A stretch of 6,882 bases of DNA, taken from the NCBI GenBank assembly GCA_012035435.1, contig JAAUPH010000130.1, forward strand, positions 1 to 6,882. Reading direction: 5' to 3'. This stretch comes from Sphingopyxis sp. GTDB taxonomy: Bacteria > Pseudomonadota > Alphaproteobacteria > Sphingomonadales > Sphingomonadaceae. Below are positions 1-6,842 of the stretch, piece by piece (position 1 is the first letter of the stretch; each line of letters starts with the position of its first letter). The position numbers and the translations under genes were made by a program. The notes beneath the pieces were generated by a model that was not told the origin of the DNA, searched no databases, and saw only the letters and a program-made list of their open reading frames with translations.

Positions 1-127
1 CAAAGTCCGGCTCTCCGGACGAGAAATCGGCGACGTCGATCCCGCGTGCGGCCATTGCCTTTGCGGTTGCGGCCATCGCTAAGGTGGGAGAGGGGGCGAT
101 GCGCCCCACTCGTGCAGCAAGCTTCAT
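1..127 (-). CDS. Aspartate/aromatic aminotransferase, N-terminal 42 residues (runs off window)
   Basis: This is the N-terminus of a class I/II PLP-dependent aminotransferase of the AspC/AspB type, which moves an amino group between aspartate and 2-oxoglutarate or similar acids in the cytoplasm. The visible part opens with MKLAARVGRIAPSPTLA, a typical start for bacterial subgroup I-gamma aspartate aminotransferases, and ends at the conserved SGEPDF motif that lines the substrate pocket. The catalytic lysine lies outside the window. The ATG at 127-125 is preceded by AGGAG at 142-138 with a 10-nt spacer, which supports independent initiation. The reading frame is, however, continuous with coaD upstream, with no stop between them. 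Family assignment is confident; exact substrate is not. Confidence 0.8.
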   Translation of the reverse strand, partial: MKLAARVGRIAPSPTLAMAATAKAMAARGIDVADFSSGEPDF

Positions 128-613
128 GTTTTTCAAGCTCCTAATTCGGTGTTGCAATTGGCGCGCAACTTCGGGGTGCAGAAACTCCGTGAGCGCTCCC
201 CCGTGGTTGGCCACCTCTTTAATGATGGTTGAGGATAAATATGAATATTCTTCGCTCGGCATGAGGAATACGGTCTCAACCTGTTTGGCAATCTTACGAT
301 TCATGAGCGCCATCTGAAATTCATGTTCAAAGTCCGAGATCGCCCGCAGGCCACGAATAATGGCGTGACCCCCGTATCGCTGGACAAAGTCCACCAGGAG
401 GCCATCGAAATGGGTCACTTCGACCTGTTTCATCTTCTCCATGACGATGCGAATCATGTCCAGTCGTTCTGTCAGGGTGAAGAGCGGGTGCTTGGATTGA
501 TTGGGTGCAACAGCCACGACCACCTTGTCAAATACCCGCAAACTACGGGTGATGATGTCGGTGTGCCCGTGGGTAATGGGATCGAACGTTCCTGGATAGA
601 TACCAATTTTCAT
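128..613 (-). CDS. coaD: Phosphopantetheine adenylyltransferase (CoaD), 162 codons, no in-frame stop before the next gene
   Basis: CoaD transfers AMP from ATP to 4'-phosphopantetheine, giving dephospho-CoA in the penultimate step of CoA synthesis. The translation starts [17 protein letters not shown], with the nucleotidyltransferase signature GTFDP at 8-12 and the T/HxGH motif at 14-17. Further on are the family segments IIRGLRAISDFEHEFQM and YSYLSSTIIKEVA, which form the substrate and ATP sites. The body ends about where other CoaD proteins end (159-165 residues). The ATG at 613 overlaps the rsmD stop by 4 nt (ATGA), so the two are translationally coupled. Oddly, the frame reads straight on into the aminotransferase at 127. 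A TAG exists at 143-141 in another frame, so a lost stop by a one-base indel is as likely as a real fusion. Confidence 0.92.
138..142 (-). promoter_or_regulatory. Ribosome binding site for the aminotransferase, inside the coaD tail
   Basis: AGGAG lies 10 nt before the aminotransferase ATG (127-125) and overlaps the last codons of coaD. It is the main argument that the aminotransferase normally initiates on its own even though it is in frame with coaD here. Confidence 0.55.
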
Positions 614-890
614 GAAGCGGTCGATTGTGCGGTCGACAAACCGTAGAGATAGAGCGCCGTATCGCCATAGACATATCGCCGTAGAAGGGAGGCATGGTCT
701 ATTGTCGCGGGCAATTCCGTCCGAGAATCCTGTTCGAAAATCATTGTGGCATGCTCCGAGAGCAGTCCAGGCCTCCAGGAATGCATCATAACTTCTAACT
801 CATCCAGAGCCGCATAGGGCGGATCTGCAAACAGCACATCATAGGGGCTATCCCAGGAGTCTTGCTGATCGAGGAAGCTGGCGGAAAAGT
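610..890 (-). CDS. rsmD: 16S rRNA (guanine966-N2)-methyltransferase RsmD, C-terminal part; 5' part missing at a joint
   Basis: RsmD methylates G966 of 16S rRNA using S-adenosylmethionine. The readable part includes [21 protein letters not shown], in which DPPY is the D/NPPY catalytic motif of N2-guanine methyltransferases, followed by a C-terminal segment with the family's strand order and a stop that overlaps the coaD start as ATGA. The rsmD-coaD pairing is very common in bacteria and supports the call. The frame stays open further upstream, but from about 885-900 the opposite strand reads as a short-chain dehydrogenase, so the SAM-binding N-terminal half of about 100 residues is absent. The boundary is approximate. 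This is a fragment created by the joint and not a short natural gene. Confidence 0.8.
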
Positions 891-1000
891 GCTTACCACT
901 CCGCTCGAAGGCGGCAGCGTCGACACCTGGGACCGCATGTACACGATGAACCTGCGCAGCGCCGTCCAGGCGAGCCAGCAGGCGCTGCCCTGGCTGAAGG
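891..1000 (+). pseudogene. Internal fragment of a short-chain dehydrogenase/reductase
   Basis: About 36 plus-strand residues read [14 protein letters not shown] followed by [20 protein letters not shown]. This matches the segment of classical SDR enzymes in which a W-x-x-M motif is followed by the alpha-4 helix with a conserved N (here in MNLRS) and then ALPxL before the catalytic Ser strand. The N-terminal TGxxxGxG cofactor motif and the Ser-Tyr-Lys catalytic residues are both missing, since neighbouring sequence on both sides belongs to other genes. It has no start codon or RBS of its own. It is the only plus-strand gene fragment in the left half. The call rests on pattern recognition of a short segment, so substrate cannot be given. 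Confidence 0.6.
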
Positions 1001-1223
1001 CCTCGCCGAGCAGGGCGGTCTCATCCTGCCGCTTCGAGGGCTCCATGCGGCGCGAGAAGTCTTGGCGTGCACCAACTTCCGACATCGCGCCTGCCAACCG
1101 CGCAATGGGTCGGATCATATGCGAGATCGAGACCTGCGCTACCGCCACGCCGCCAGCGATGGCGAACAGGGCGATCAGGAGGAGTAGTCCCGTCACCGTG
1201 AAGCGGCGTGTGGGTGGTTTCAT
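1000..1223 (-). pseudogene. N-terminal fragment of a membrane sensor protein with one TM segment and a HAMP domain (probably a histidine kinase)
   Basis: From the ATG at 1223 the product is a basic leader [12 protein letters not shown], a hydrophobic helix at about residues 11-35 ([19 protein letters not shown]), then a HAMP-like segment beginning [13 protein letters not shown] and continuing with DFSRRM and [10 protein letters not shown], which match the two HAMP helices and connector. The kinase or methyl-accepting part is lost at a joint near 1000. A start at 1268 is in the same frame and would overlap the FIST stop by 8 nt, but it has no ribosome site, while AGGA lies 11 nt before 1223. 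Most HAMP sensors have a first TM and an extracytoplasmic sensor ahead of this helix; here the helix is at the very N-terminus. The protein is therefore either a small-sensor variant or has been shortened. Confidence 0.6.
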
Positions 1224-1260
1224 GGTCGAGTGAGTCCTGAACCGAACGAGACCTCGGTGT

Positions 1261-1458
1261 TCAGACATCTTGAGCGCGGAAGAGGGCGATGCTTGCGGTG
1301 AAGCCGTGAATGAAGTTTTGACCGCCGACGGGGCCGAGTTCGCCAGCGGCGAAGAAGCCGGCCACGGGAATCGGGCCAGCCTCGTCGCGCAGCGAGTGGG
1401 CGTCGTGGTGCGGTTGCGGAAACAGTCGGGTGCCGCGCCCGTTGCAGCTAAAGACCAG
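1261..1458 (-). pseudogene. C-terminal end of a FIST-domain (FIST_C) sensory protein
   Basis: The last 65 or so residues of a FIST protein are visible: [12 protein letters not shown], then [18 protein letters not shown] and [13 protein letters not shown] before a TGA stop at 1263-1261. The SCNGRG and GFFAAGEIGP patterns are hallmarks of the FIST C-terminal domain, a predicted small-ligand-sensing domain found alone or with signalling modules. The sequence upstream of about 1458 switches to the pdhB reading, so the N-terminal FIST domain is absent. The sensor fragment that follows on the same strand begins within or 37 nt after the FIST end, which suggests the two formed one sensory operon in their source genome. 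Ligand unknown. Confidence 0.7.
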
Positions 1459-1459
1459 G

Positions 1460-1739
1460 GGCCGCCGCCGGCGCTTTCACGTCGCCCGCGCTTTCGCCCT
1501 CTTCCAGCAGCACGGCGATCACGGCGTTGACCTTTACGCCTTCGGTGCCCGCCGGCACCATGATCTTGCCGACCTTGCCTTCGTCGACCGCTTCGACCTT
1601 CCATCGTGGCCTTGTCAGTCTCGATCTCGGCGATGATCATGCCGGACTTGACCTCATCGCCTTCCTTGACCAGCCATTTGGCCAGCGTCCCTTCTTCCAT
1701 CGTTGGCGACAGGGCGGGCATTTTCAGTTCAACGGACAT
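1460..1739 (-). pseudogene. pdhB: Pyruvate dehydrogenase E1 beta subunit, 5' part only (lipoyl domain), with a one-base frameshift
   Basis: This is the N-terminal lipoyl domain of alphaproteobacterial PDH E1 beta, which with E1 alpha decarboxylates pyruvate to feed acetyl-CoA synthesis. The start reads [20 protein letters not shown], with the lipoyl lysine in ETDKA at residue 43. After DKATME the frame breaks. Dropping one C of the CC at 1597-1598 restores [20 protein letters not shown] and a second half ending in [15 protein letters not shown], the usual start of the Ala/Pro linker. The E1 beta catalytic domain itself is missing because the sequence switches to a FIST gene near 1460. The ATG overlaps the pdhA stop as TGATG, so translation is coupled. 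Confidence 0.85.
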
Positions 1740-2809
1740 CAATATTGCTCCACCAGCACGTCGGTGTAGAGTTCGGAAAGATCGGGTTCGGGCGCGCTTT
1801 CGGCGAAGTCGGCGGATTCGCCCACGATTTTGCGAATATCCTGATCAATGGCTTTCAGCGTGTCTTCGCTCACTCCGGCTTCAAGCATTACGGCTTTCAA
1901 GCCTTCGATCGGATCGCTCTTTTCGCGCACCGCCTGAACTTCCTCACGGCTGCGATATTTGGCGGGGTCGGACATGCTGTGGCCGCGGTAGCGATAGGTT
2001 TTCAGCTCCATCAACACCGGCCCTTTGCCCGCGCGCACCCATTCGAGCGCGCTCGTCACCGCACCGCGCACGGCAAGCACGTCCATGCCGTCGACCTGCA
2101 TGCCGGGAATGCGGAAACTTTCGCCGCGGCGATACAGCTGGTCTTCGGCCGACGACCGGTTGACGGACGTACCCATGGCATATTGGTTATTCTCGATCAC
2201 GAAAATGATCGGCAGCTTCCACAGCTCGGCCATGTTGAAGCTTTCATAGACCTGCCCCTGGTTGGCCGCACCATCGCCAAAATAGGCGAGCGCCACGCCG
2301 CCGTCTCCGCGATATTTGTGCGCAAAAGCAAGCCCAGTGCCAAGCGCGACCTGTGCGCCGACGATGCCGTGGCCACCGTAAAATTTATGCTCGACGCTGA
2401 ACATGTGCATCGACCCGCCTTTGCCGCGCGAGATGCCGGCGGCGCGGCCTGTGAGTTCGGCCATGATCACCTTGGGATCGATGCCATAGGCCAGCATATG
2501 GCCATGGTCGCGATATCCGGTGATGACGCTGTCGCGCGCGGGATCGAGCGCCGACTGCAGGCCCACCGCCACCGCTTCCTGACCAATATATAAATGGCAG
2601 AAACCACCGATCAGGCCGAGCCCGTAAAGCTGCCCTGCCTTTTCCTCGAAACGGCGGATCAGAAGCATCTCGCGGTAAAATTGTTCCAGCTCCGCCGGGG
2701 TGGCGGGATGCGGTTCGGGGGCGCGTGGACGTTCGCGGTTGGCATTAGGTGCGGGCGTAAGCGCCGCGGCTGCACCAACCGATTTGGCACGTGCGGGTGA
2801 CTTGGCCAA
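1739..2809 (-). CDS. pdhA: Pyruvate dehydrogenase E1 component alpha subunit
   Basis: E1 alpha binds thiamine diphosphate and, with E1 beta, decarboxylates pyruvate and passes the acetyl group to lipoamide on E2. The 356-residue product is full length for the alphaproteobacterial family. An Ala/Pro-rich leader of about 37 residues precedes the fold. The ThDP motif runs from GDG at 178-180 to NN at 207-208, and [12 protein letters not shown] at 271-282 is the conserved loop that is phosphorylated in mitochondrial homologues. The start is a TTG at 2809-2807 backed by AAGGAAG at 2822-2816 with a 6-nt spacer; the next in-frame Met (48) lies inside the conserved fold and is too late. It overlaps pdhB by one base. 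A possible own promoter lies in the 121-nt gap after ftsB. Confidence 0.95.
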   Translation of the reverse strand: MAKSPARAKSVGAAAALTPAPNANRERPRAPEPHPATPAELEQFYREMLLIRRFEEKAGQLYGLGLIGGFCHLYIGQEAVAVGLQSALDPARDSVITGYRDHGHMLAYGIDPKVIMAELTGRAAGISRGKGGSMHMFSVEHKFYGGHGIVGAQVALGTGLAFAHKYRGDGGVALAYFGDGAANQGQVYESFNMAELWKLPIIFVIENNQYAMGTSVNRSSAEDQLYRRGESFRIPGMQVDGMDVLAVRGAVTSALEWVRAGKGPVLMELKTYRYRGHSMSDPAKYRSREEVQAVREKSDPIEGLKAVMLEAGVSEDTLKAIDQDIRKIVGESADFAESAPEPDLSELYTDVLVEQY

Positions 2810-2815
2810 AAGCTG

Positions 2816-2822
2816 CTTCCTT
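2816..2822 (-). promoter_or_regulatory. Ribosome binding site deciding the TTG start of pdhA
   Basis: AAGGAAG is followed by 6 nt and then TTG at 2809-2807. No ATG or GTG lies in frame close to it, so this site is what fixes the rare TTG start of pdhA. Confidence 0.6.
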
Positions 2823-2852
2823 TACGTCACAGAGATATGTCGTTGGATAGCA

Positions 2853-2882
2853 GCTATAAGCACCACGCAGCATGGTTGGCAA
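2853..2882 (-). promoter_or_regulatory. Candidate sigma-70-type promoter for pdhA
   Basis: On the minus strand TTGCCA (2882-2877) is followed by an 18-nt spacer and TATAGC (2858-2853), about 45 nt ahead of the pdhA start, in the 121-nt gap between ftsB and pdhA. The -35 box matches 5 of 6 consensus bases and the -10 box 4 of 6. The position is sensible, but chance matches at this level are common and alphaproteobacterial promoters are often degenerate. Confidence 0.3.
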
Positions 2883-2930
2883 CGGCGCAACGGCCCCCGC
2901 ACCACTGTTTTACGTATGCATTTTTTGCAA

Positions 2931-3263
2931 TCAGCGCGCGTCGGGCGCTAAGGGGTCCATCGGTATGATGATTTCATCGGGATGCGACACGCCAAGCTCG
3001 CGGCGGACCAGCTCGTCGACCATGTCGGGATCAGCGCGGCGATGGTCGAGTAGCTTCACCTGATTGCGCAGCTCCAGCTCGCGTTTGCGCAGTTCGGCCA
3101 GTTCCAGCTTTTTGGAGGTGACTGCCTGCCGATAGTCGCCCCATGCAAATAATCCCGTGGGACCGGCAAAGGCATAGCCAATGATCGCCAGCACCGCGAC
3201 TGCCGCAAGCGCCGGGCCAAGCGCACCGCGCAATCTTTTCCGGAACTTTGGCTGTTTCGACAT
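2931..3263 (-). CDS. ftsB: FtsB/DivIC-family septum formation initiator
   Basis: This 110-residue protein matches the FtsB/DivIC family, a bitopic divisome subunit that joins FtsL and FtsQ to license septal peptidoglycan synthesis. The sequence shows a short basic cytoplasmic N-terminus (MSKQPKFRKRLRG), one membrane helix at about residues 14-33, a periplasmic coiled coil at about 45-75 rich in Leu, Glu and Lys, and a conserved alphaproteobacterial tail around DPDMVDELVRRELGVSHPDE. The length is typical. It lies 60 nt downstream of eno and 121 nt upstream of pdhA on the same strand, a position where alphaproteobacteria commonly keep this gene. The ribosome site is weak (GCGGCGA directly before the ATG), which suggests readthrough expression from eno. 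Confidence 0.88.
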   Translation of the reverse strand: MSKQPKFRKRLRGALGPALAAVAVLAIIGYAFAGPTGLFAWGDYRQAVTSKKLELAELRKRELELRNQVKLLDHRRADPDMVDELVRRELGVSHPDEIIIPMDPLAPDAR

Positions 3264-3323
3264 TCGCCGCTTGAATCACAGTCGATTCGCGGCGTCAACC
3301 CGCTGCGACAGTAATGCACAGCT

Positions 3324-4717
<1,394 letters not shown>

Positions 4718-4720
4718 CTA

Positions 4721-4749
4721 TGGAACAGGGCGGGCAGCATTGCTATATC
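4721..4749 (+). promoter_or_regulatory. Candidate promoter for the small membrane protein operon
   Basis: The 210-nt divergent gap between eno and the plus-strand operon contains TGGAAC (4721-4726), a 17-nt spacer, and TATATC (4744-4749) preceded by TG-C as in an extended -10. The -10 fits a housekeeping sigma factor. The -35 contains GGAAC, which is the -35 core of the alphaproteobacterial general-stress sigma factor EcfG, but the EcfG -10 (CGTT) is absent. Assignment to either sigma factor is a guess. Confidence 0.3.
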
Positions 4750-4807
4750 ACTATGGTAGCGATGGGCTTCTCGCCCTGGTGCCACATTGTTGCAAAGGAC
4801 GACTCCG

Positions 4808-5353
4808 ATGGCCAAACCCTCGACCCCCTCCACCAAAGCTACCGCGACGAAGGCCGCCAAGCCCGCTGCGAAGACTTCGGCTGCGAAGGCCGCACCGAAA
4901 GCAAAGGCGGCCGCTGCCACAGATCATCCCGTCCGCGATCAGATTGCCGCCACGCGCGACACCATCAAGTCCGAAGCCACCCGCCGCGCCAAGGAACTGC
5001 GCGAGGAAGCCGCAACCTTCGCCGAAACCGCGAGCACCAAGGCGCGCGAGGCTGCGACCAAAGGCAAGGACAAGGCCGCCGAAACCGTGGGCACGCTGGC
5101 CAAGATGCTCGAGGATAGCGCCACTACGGTCGACAGCAAATTCGGCAAGCAATATGGCGATTACGCCCGCAGCGCCGCGACGACCGTCGCGGGCCTTGCC
5201 ACCTCGCTCGAAGAAAGAGAGCTTGAGGAACTGGCGCAGTCCACCCGGGACTTTGTCAAGAAAAGCCCGGCGGTCGCCGTCGGCGCGGCAGCCGTCATCG
5301 GCTTTGTCCTGGCGCGCATGCTGAAAAGCAGCGGCGGCAAGACCGACGCCTGA
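4808..5353 (+). CDS. Lys/Ala-rich protein with a C-terminal glycine-zipper membrane anchor, similar to the ElaB/YqjD (DUF883) type
   Basis: The 181-residue product has three parts. Residues 1-36 are a Lys/Ala/Pro/Thr-rich stretch with repeated AAK and AAP units like the tail of histone H1. Residues 40-150 are a long charged helix, likely a coiled coil, with sections such as DTIKSEATRRAKELREEA. Residues 154-172 (SPAVAVGAAAVIGFVLARML) form a short glycine-patterned membrane helix. That C-terminus is the typical shape of ElaB/YqjD proteins, which anchor in the inner membrane and bind ribosomes in E. coli during stationary phase. The start is the ATG at 4808 with AAGGA about 8 nt upstream; a longer in-frame start at 4787 lacks a ribosome site. 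It is first in a four-gene operon. The cytoplasmic basic tail could bind nucleic acid or ribosomes, which is inference. Confidence 0.7.
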   Translation: MAKPSTPSTKATATKAAKPAAKTSAAKAAPKAKAAAATDHPVRDQIAATRDTIKSEATRRAKELREEAATFAETASTKAREAATKGKDKAAETVGTLAKMLEDSATTVDSKFGKQYGDYARSAATTVAGLATSLEERELEELAQSTRDFVKKSPAVAVGAAAVIGFVLARMLKSSGGKTDA

Positions 5354-5363
5354 TCCTAGGAAG

Positions 5364-5822
5364 GTGACGGGGTCAACCGATAAGGACGAAGAAACCCGCA
5401 CCGCCGGGCTGGGTGACGTTCGGCATGGCTTTGCCCCCAACGCCCGGTCTGGAAACGCCGCAGAACGCGAGCCGCTTGCCGATATTGCTGCGACGCTGAT
5501 CGCCGACATTCGGGCCACGGCCGCGACGGAACTTGCGCTGATCCAAGCGCGCGCTGCGCTGGTGGGTGATGGGGCCCGCCGCGCAGCCATGTGGGGCGCG
5601 ATCGCCGGTGGTGCGTTGCTGGTGGCACTGCTTGCGCTCGTCATCGGCGCAATTCTTGCGCTTGAGCCCTATGTGGGCGCGGCTATTGCCACGGTGATCG
5701 TCGTTGCGATGCTGCTGGCCATCGCGGCCTTTGCTGGGTGGCAGGCCCGCGGCGGCGCTAGCGATATCCGCATGGCGCTGAAAGAACGCGGCGACAATCC
5801 GCATCTGGATGGTGAGCCATGA
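5364..5822 (+). CDS. Phage-holin-superfamily (YqjE/PF07332-type) inner membrane protein
   Basis: The 152-residue product starts with a polar N-terminus of about 35 residues and an amphipathic helix (LADIAATLIADIRATAATEL, 38-57). Two adjacent membrane helices follow at about 76-98 and 104-125, and then a short charged tail. This is the layout of the YqjE / holin-X family, membrane proteins named for resemblance to phage holins but found in chromosomal stress operons. The GTG at 5364 begins 10 nt after the preceding stop; the AGGAAG run touches the start, leaving an unusually short spacer, so the true start is uncertain. It overlaps the next gene by 4 nt (ATGA). There is no sign of a prophage nearby, so a lysis role is unlikely. 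Confidence 0.7.
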   Translation: MTGSTDKDEETRTAGLGDVRHGFAPNARSGNAAEREPLADIAATLIADIRATAATELALIQARAALVGDGARRAAMWGAIAGGALLVALLALVIGAILALEPYVGAAIATVIVVAMLLAIAAFAGWQARGGASDIRMALKERGDNPHLDGEP

Positions 5823-6204
5823 GCCCGCAAAAACTTCACCTGATCAATCTGGCGCGCAAGGCCCTGTTTCAGCGGGCGAAATTGAAACGGAGCGTTGGCG
5901 GTGCGCGGTCGAATTTTGCACCTGCCGCGCTGAAAGATCGGGCCCAACAGCGCGTTGCAGAAAAGGTTGGCGCTGGTGCCGCCGGGGCAGAGGCAGCTTT
6001 GCGCAAATATTCGCTGCCGCTGGGCATTGCTGCGGGCACAGGCCTGCTCTTCGCCTTCCGCCGCCCTTGGCCGATGCCGTCGATGCAGTGATGAATTTGC
6101 TGGAACGCCAGAACGCCGATGCTGCCGCCGCCGACGAAGCAGACGCCGATGCCGCCCCCTCCCCCGACGAGCCTCAGACGGAGCAAGATGATGAGCCAAT
6201 TTGA
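5819..6204 (+). CDS. Small single-pass membrane protein of the operon, frameshifted near 6066
   Basis: I do not recognise a named family. As sequenced, the frame from ATG 5819 stops at 6091 after FAFRRPWPMPSMQ. Adding one C in the CCC run at 6064-6066 continues it as RRPLADAVDAVMNLLERQ and on to a highly acidic tail (ADAAAADEADADAAPSPDEP) ending at 6204, which overlaps the next gene by 14 nt; the corrected product is 128 residues. The parts are a basic N-terminus (KLHLINLARKALFQRAKLKR), an Ala/Arg-rich helix, one membrane helix at about 65-81 (SLPLGIAAGTGLLFAF), and the acidic tail. In size, position after a YqjE-like gene, and basic-plus-TM layout it resembles YqjK. That parallel is by context and not by visible sequence identity. 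Confidence 0.55.
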
Positions 6205-6502
6205 CGATCTGAAACAATCGAGCCGTGACACAGCCGCCGCCGCCAAGGCCCGGATCGCCGAGACATATGACAAGGCCAAGGCCGCCACGAGCGATGCCGC
6301 CGCCAAGGGCCGCGCGCAAGCGCAACAGCTGGGCGAAAAGCTCGCGCCAACCGTGGCGCTCGGTAAGGAGCAGGCCGCCAAAGCCGACAACAAGCTGAAG
6401 GATGTCGCCGAAGCCCAGCCGCTGGCGTTGGTGGCCGGAGCCGCGGTGTTGGGGGCTCTGCTTGGCTCGCTGCTGCCGAAGCGTCGTCCGCCGGAAGAAT
6501 GA
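6191..6502 (+). CDS. Second small glycine-zipper membrane-anchored protein (YqjD/DUF883-like or YtxH-like)
   Basis: The 103-residue product has an Ala/Lys-rich helical region (residues 5-70, for example DTAAAAKARIAETYDKAKAA) and ends in a short glycine-patterned membrane helix, PLALVAGAAVLGALLGSLLP, followed by the basic cap KRRPPEE. It is a shorter version of the plan of the first gene in the operon, with the same ending seen in ElaB/YqjD proteins. The ATG at 6191 has GGAG 7 nt upstream (6180-6183); the ATG at 6188 is possible but closer. Both starts lie inside the end of the preceding gene, so translation is probably coupled. Function is not established from sequence. Confidence 0.65.
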   Translation: MSQFDDLKQSSRDTAAAAKARIAETYDKAKAATSDAAAKGRAQAQQLGEKLAPTVALGKEQAAKADNKLKDVAEAQPLALVAGAAVLGALLGSLLPKRRPPEE

Positions 6503-6572
6503 CCAGCTTGCCGGTGCGGCATCCGGCTGCTACTGGCGCGCAACTTTATGTCGCACGGGCGCGAGGATATTT

Positions 6573-6797
6573 ATGAGCAAGTTGCATCTGGTTTTTGGTG
6601 GCCGCGTGAAGGATCCAAGGACGCTCGACTTTGCTGACCTCAACGCGCTCGACGTCGTCGGCCTCTTCCCGGACTATAAGAGTGCGGAAAAAGCGTGGCG
6701 CGCCGCAGCACAGCGCACGGTGGACGATGCCGAGATGAAATATGTCGTGGTCCATCTGCACCGCCTGCTTGAGCCCGAGGGCGGCAAGGCGGATTAG
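6573..6797 (+). CDS. DUF4170 family protein
   Basis: The 74-residue soluble protein matches the DUF4170 pattern known almost only from alphaproteobacteria: an initial strand KLHLVFGGRV, the segment LDVVGLFPDYKSAEKAWRAA, and the end RTVDDAEMKYVVVHLHRLL. The AWR and RTVDDA positions are the most conserved in the family as I recall it. No catalytic residues are evident and its role is unknown. The ATG at 6573 has GAGG 7-8 nt upstream. It sits 70 nt after the four-gene operon on the same strand and its stop codon forms the first bases of the terminator hairpin, so it is probably the last gene of the transcript. Confidence 0.75.
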   Translation: MSKLHLVFGGRVKDPRTLDFADLNALDVVGLFPDYKSAEKAWRAAAQRTVDDAEMKYVVVHLHRLLEPEGGKAD

Positions 6798-6842
6798 AGC
6801 GGTTCCGATCTGGCTGCGCCAGCTCGACCGCTCTAGGTTTTT
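6795..6842 (+). terminator. Rho-independent terminator after the DUF4170 gene
   Basis: TAGAGCGGT (6795-6803) pairs perfectly with ACCGCTCTA (6827-6835), enclosing an inner hairpin CTGGC-TGC-GCCAG (6810-6822). GG and then five T (6838-6842) follow. The left arm includes the TAG stop codon of the DUF4170 gene. Confidence 0.7.

Noticed and set aside
880..1470. A novel composite sensory or toxin system in the mosaic stretch
   Set aside because: All pieces are recognisable fragments of ordinary families, cut at both ends, with microhomology at joints and no intact gene.
795..1742. A 315-residue minus-strand open frame starting as pdhB
   Set aside because: Only the first 47 residues and the HAMP fragment are real in this frame. 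The rest is out-of-frame pdhB, FIST and rsmD sequence strung together by a frameshift and joints.
1703..2593. A 296-residue plus-strand open frame
   Set aside because: It lies antisense to pdhA, which has strong motif support, and its His/Ala/Arg-rich translation is typical of a shadow frame in GC-rich DNA.
4751..5644. A 297-residue minus-strand open frame across the membrane operon
   Set aside because: It is antisense to two genes with clear structure; the Gly/Arg/Ser-rich low-complexity product has no recognisable domain.
5364..5822. Prophage lysis gene, from the holin-like protein
   Set aside because: No endolysin, phage structural gene, integrase or att site is nearby. The operon context matches chromosomal YqjE-type proteins.
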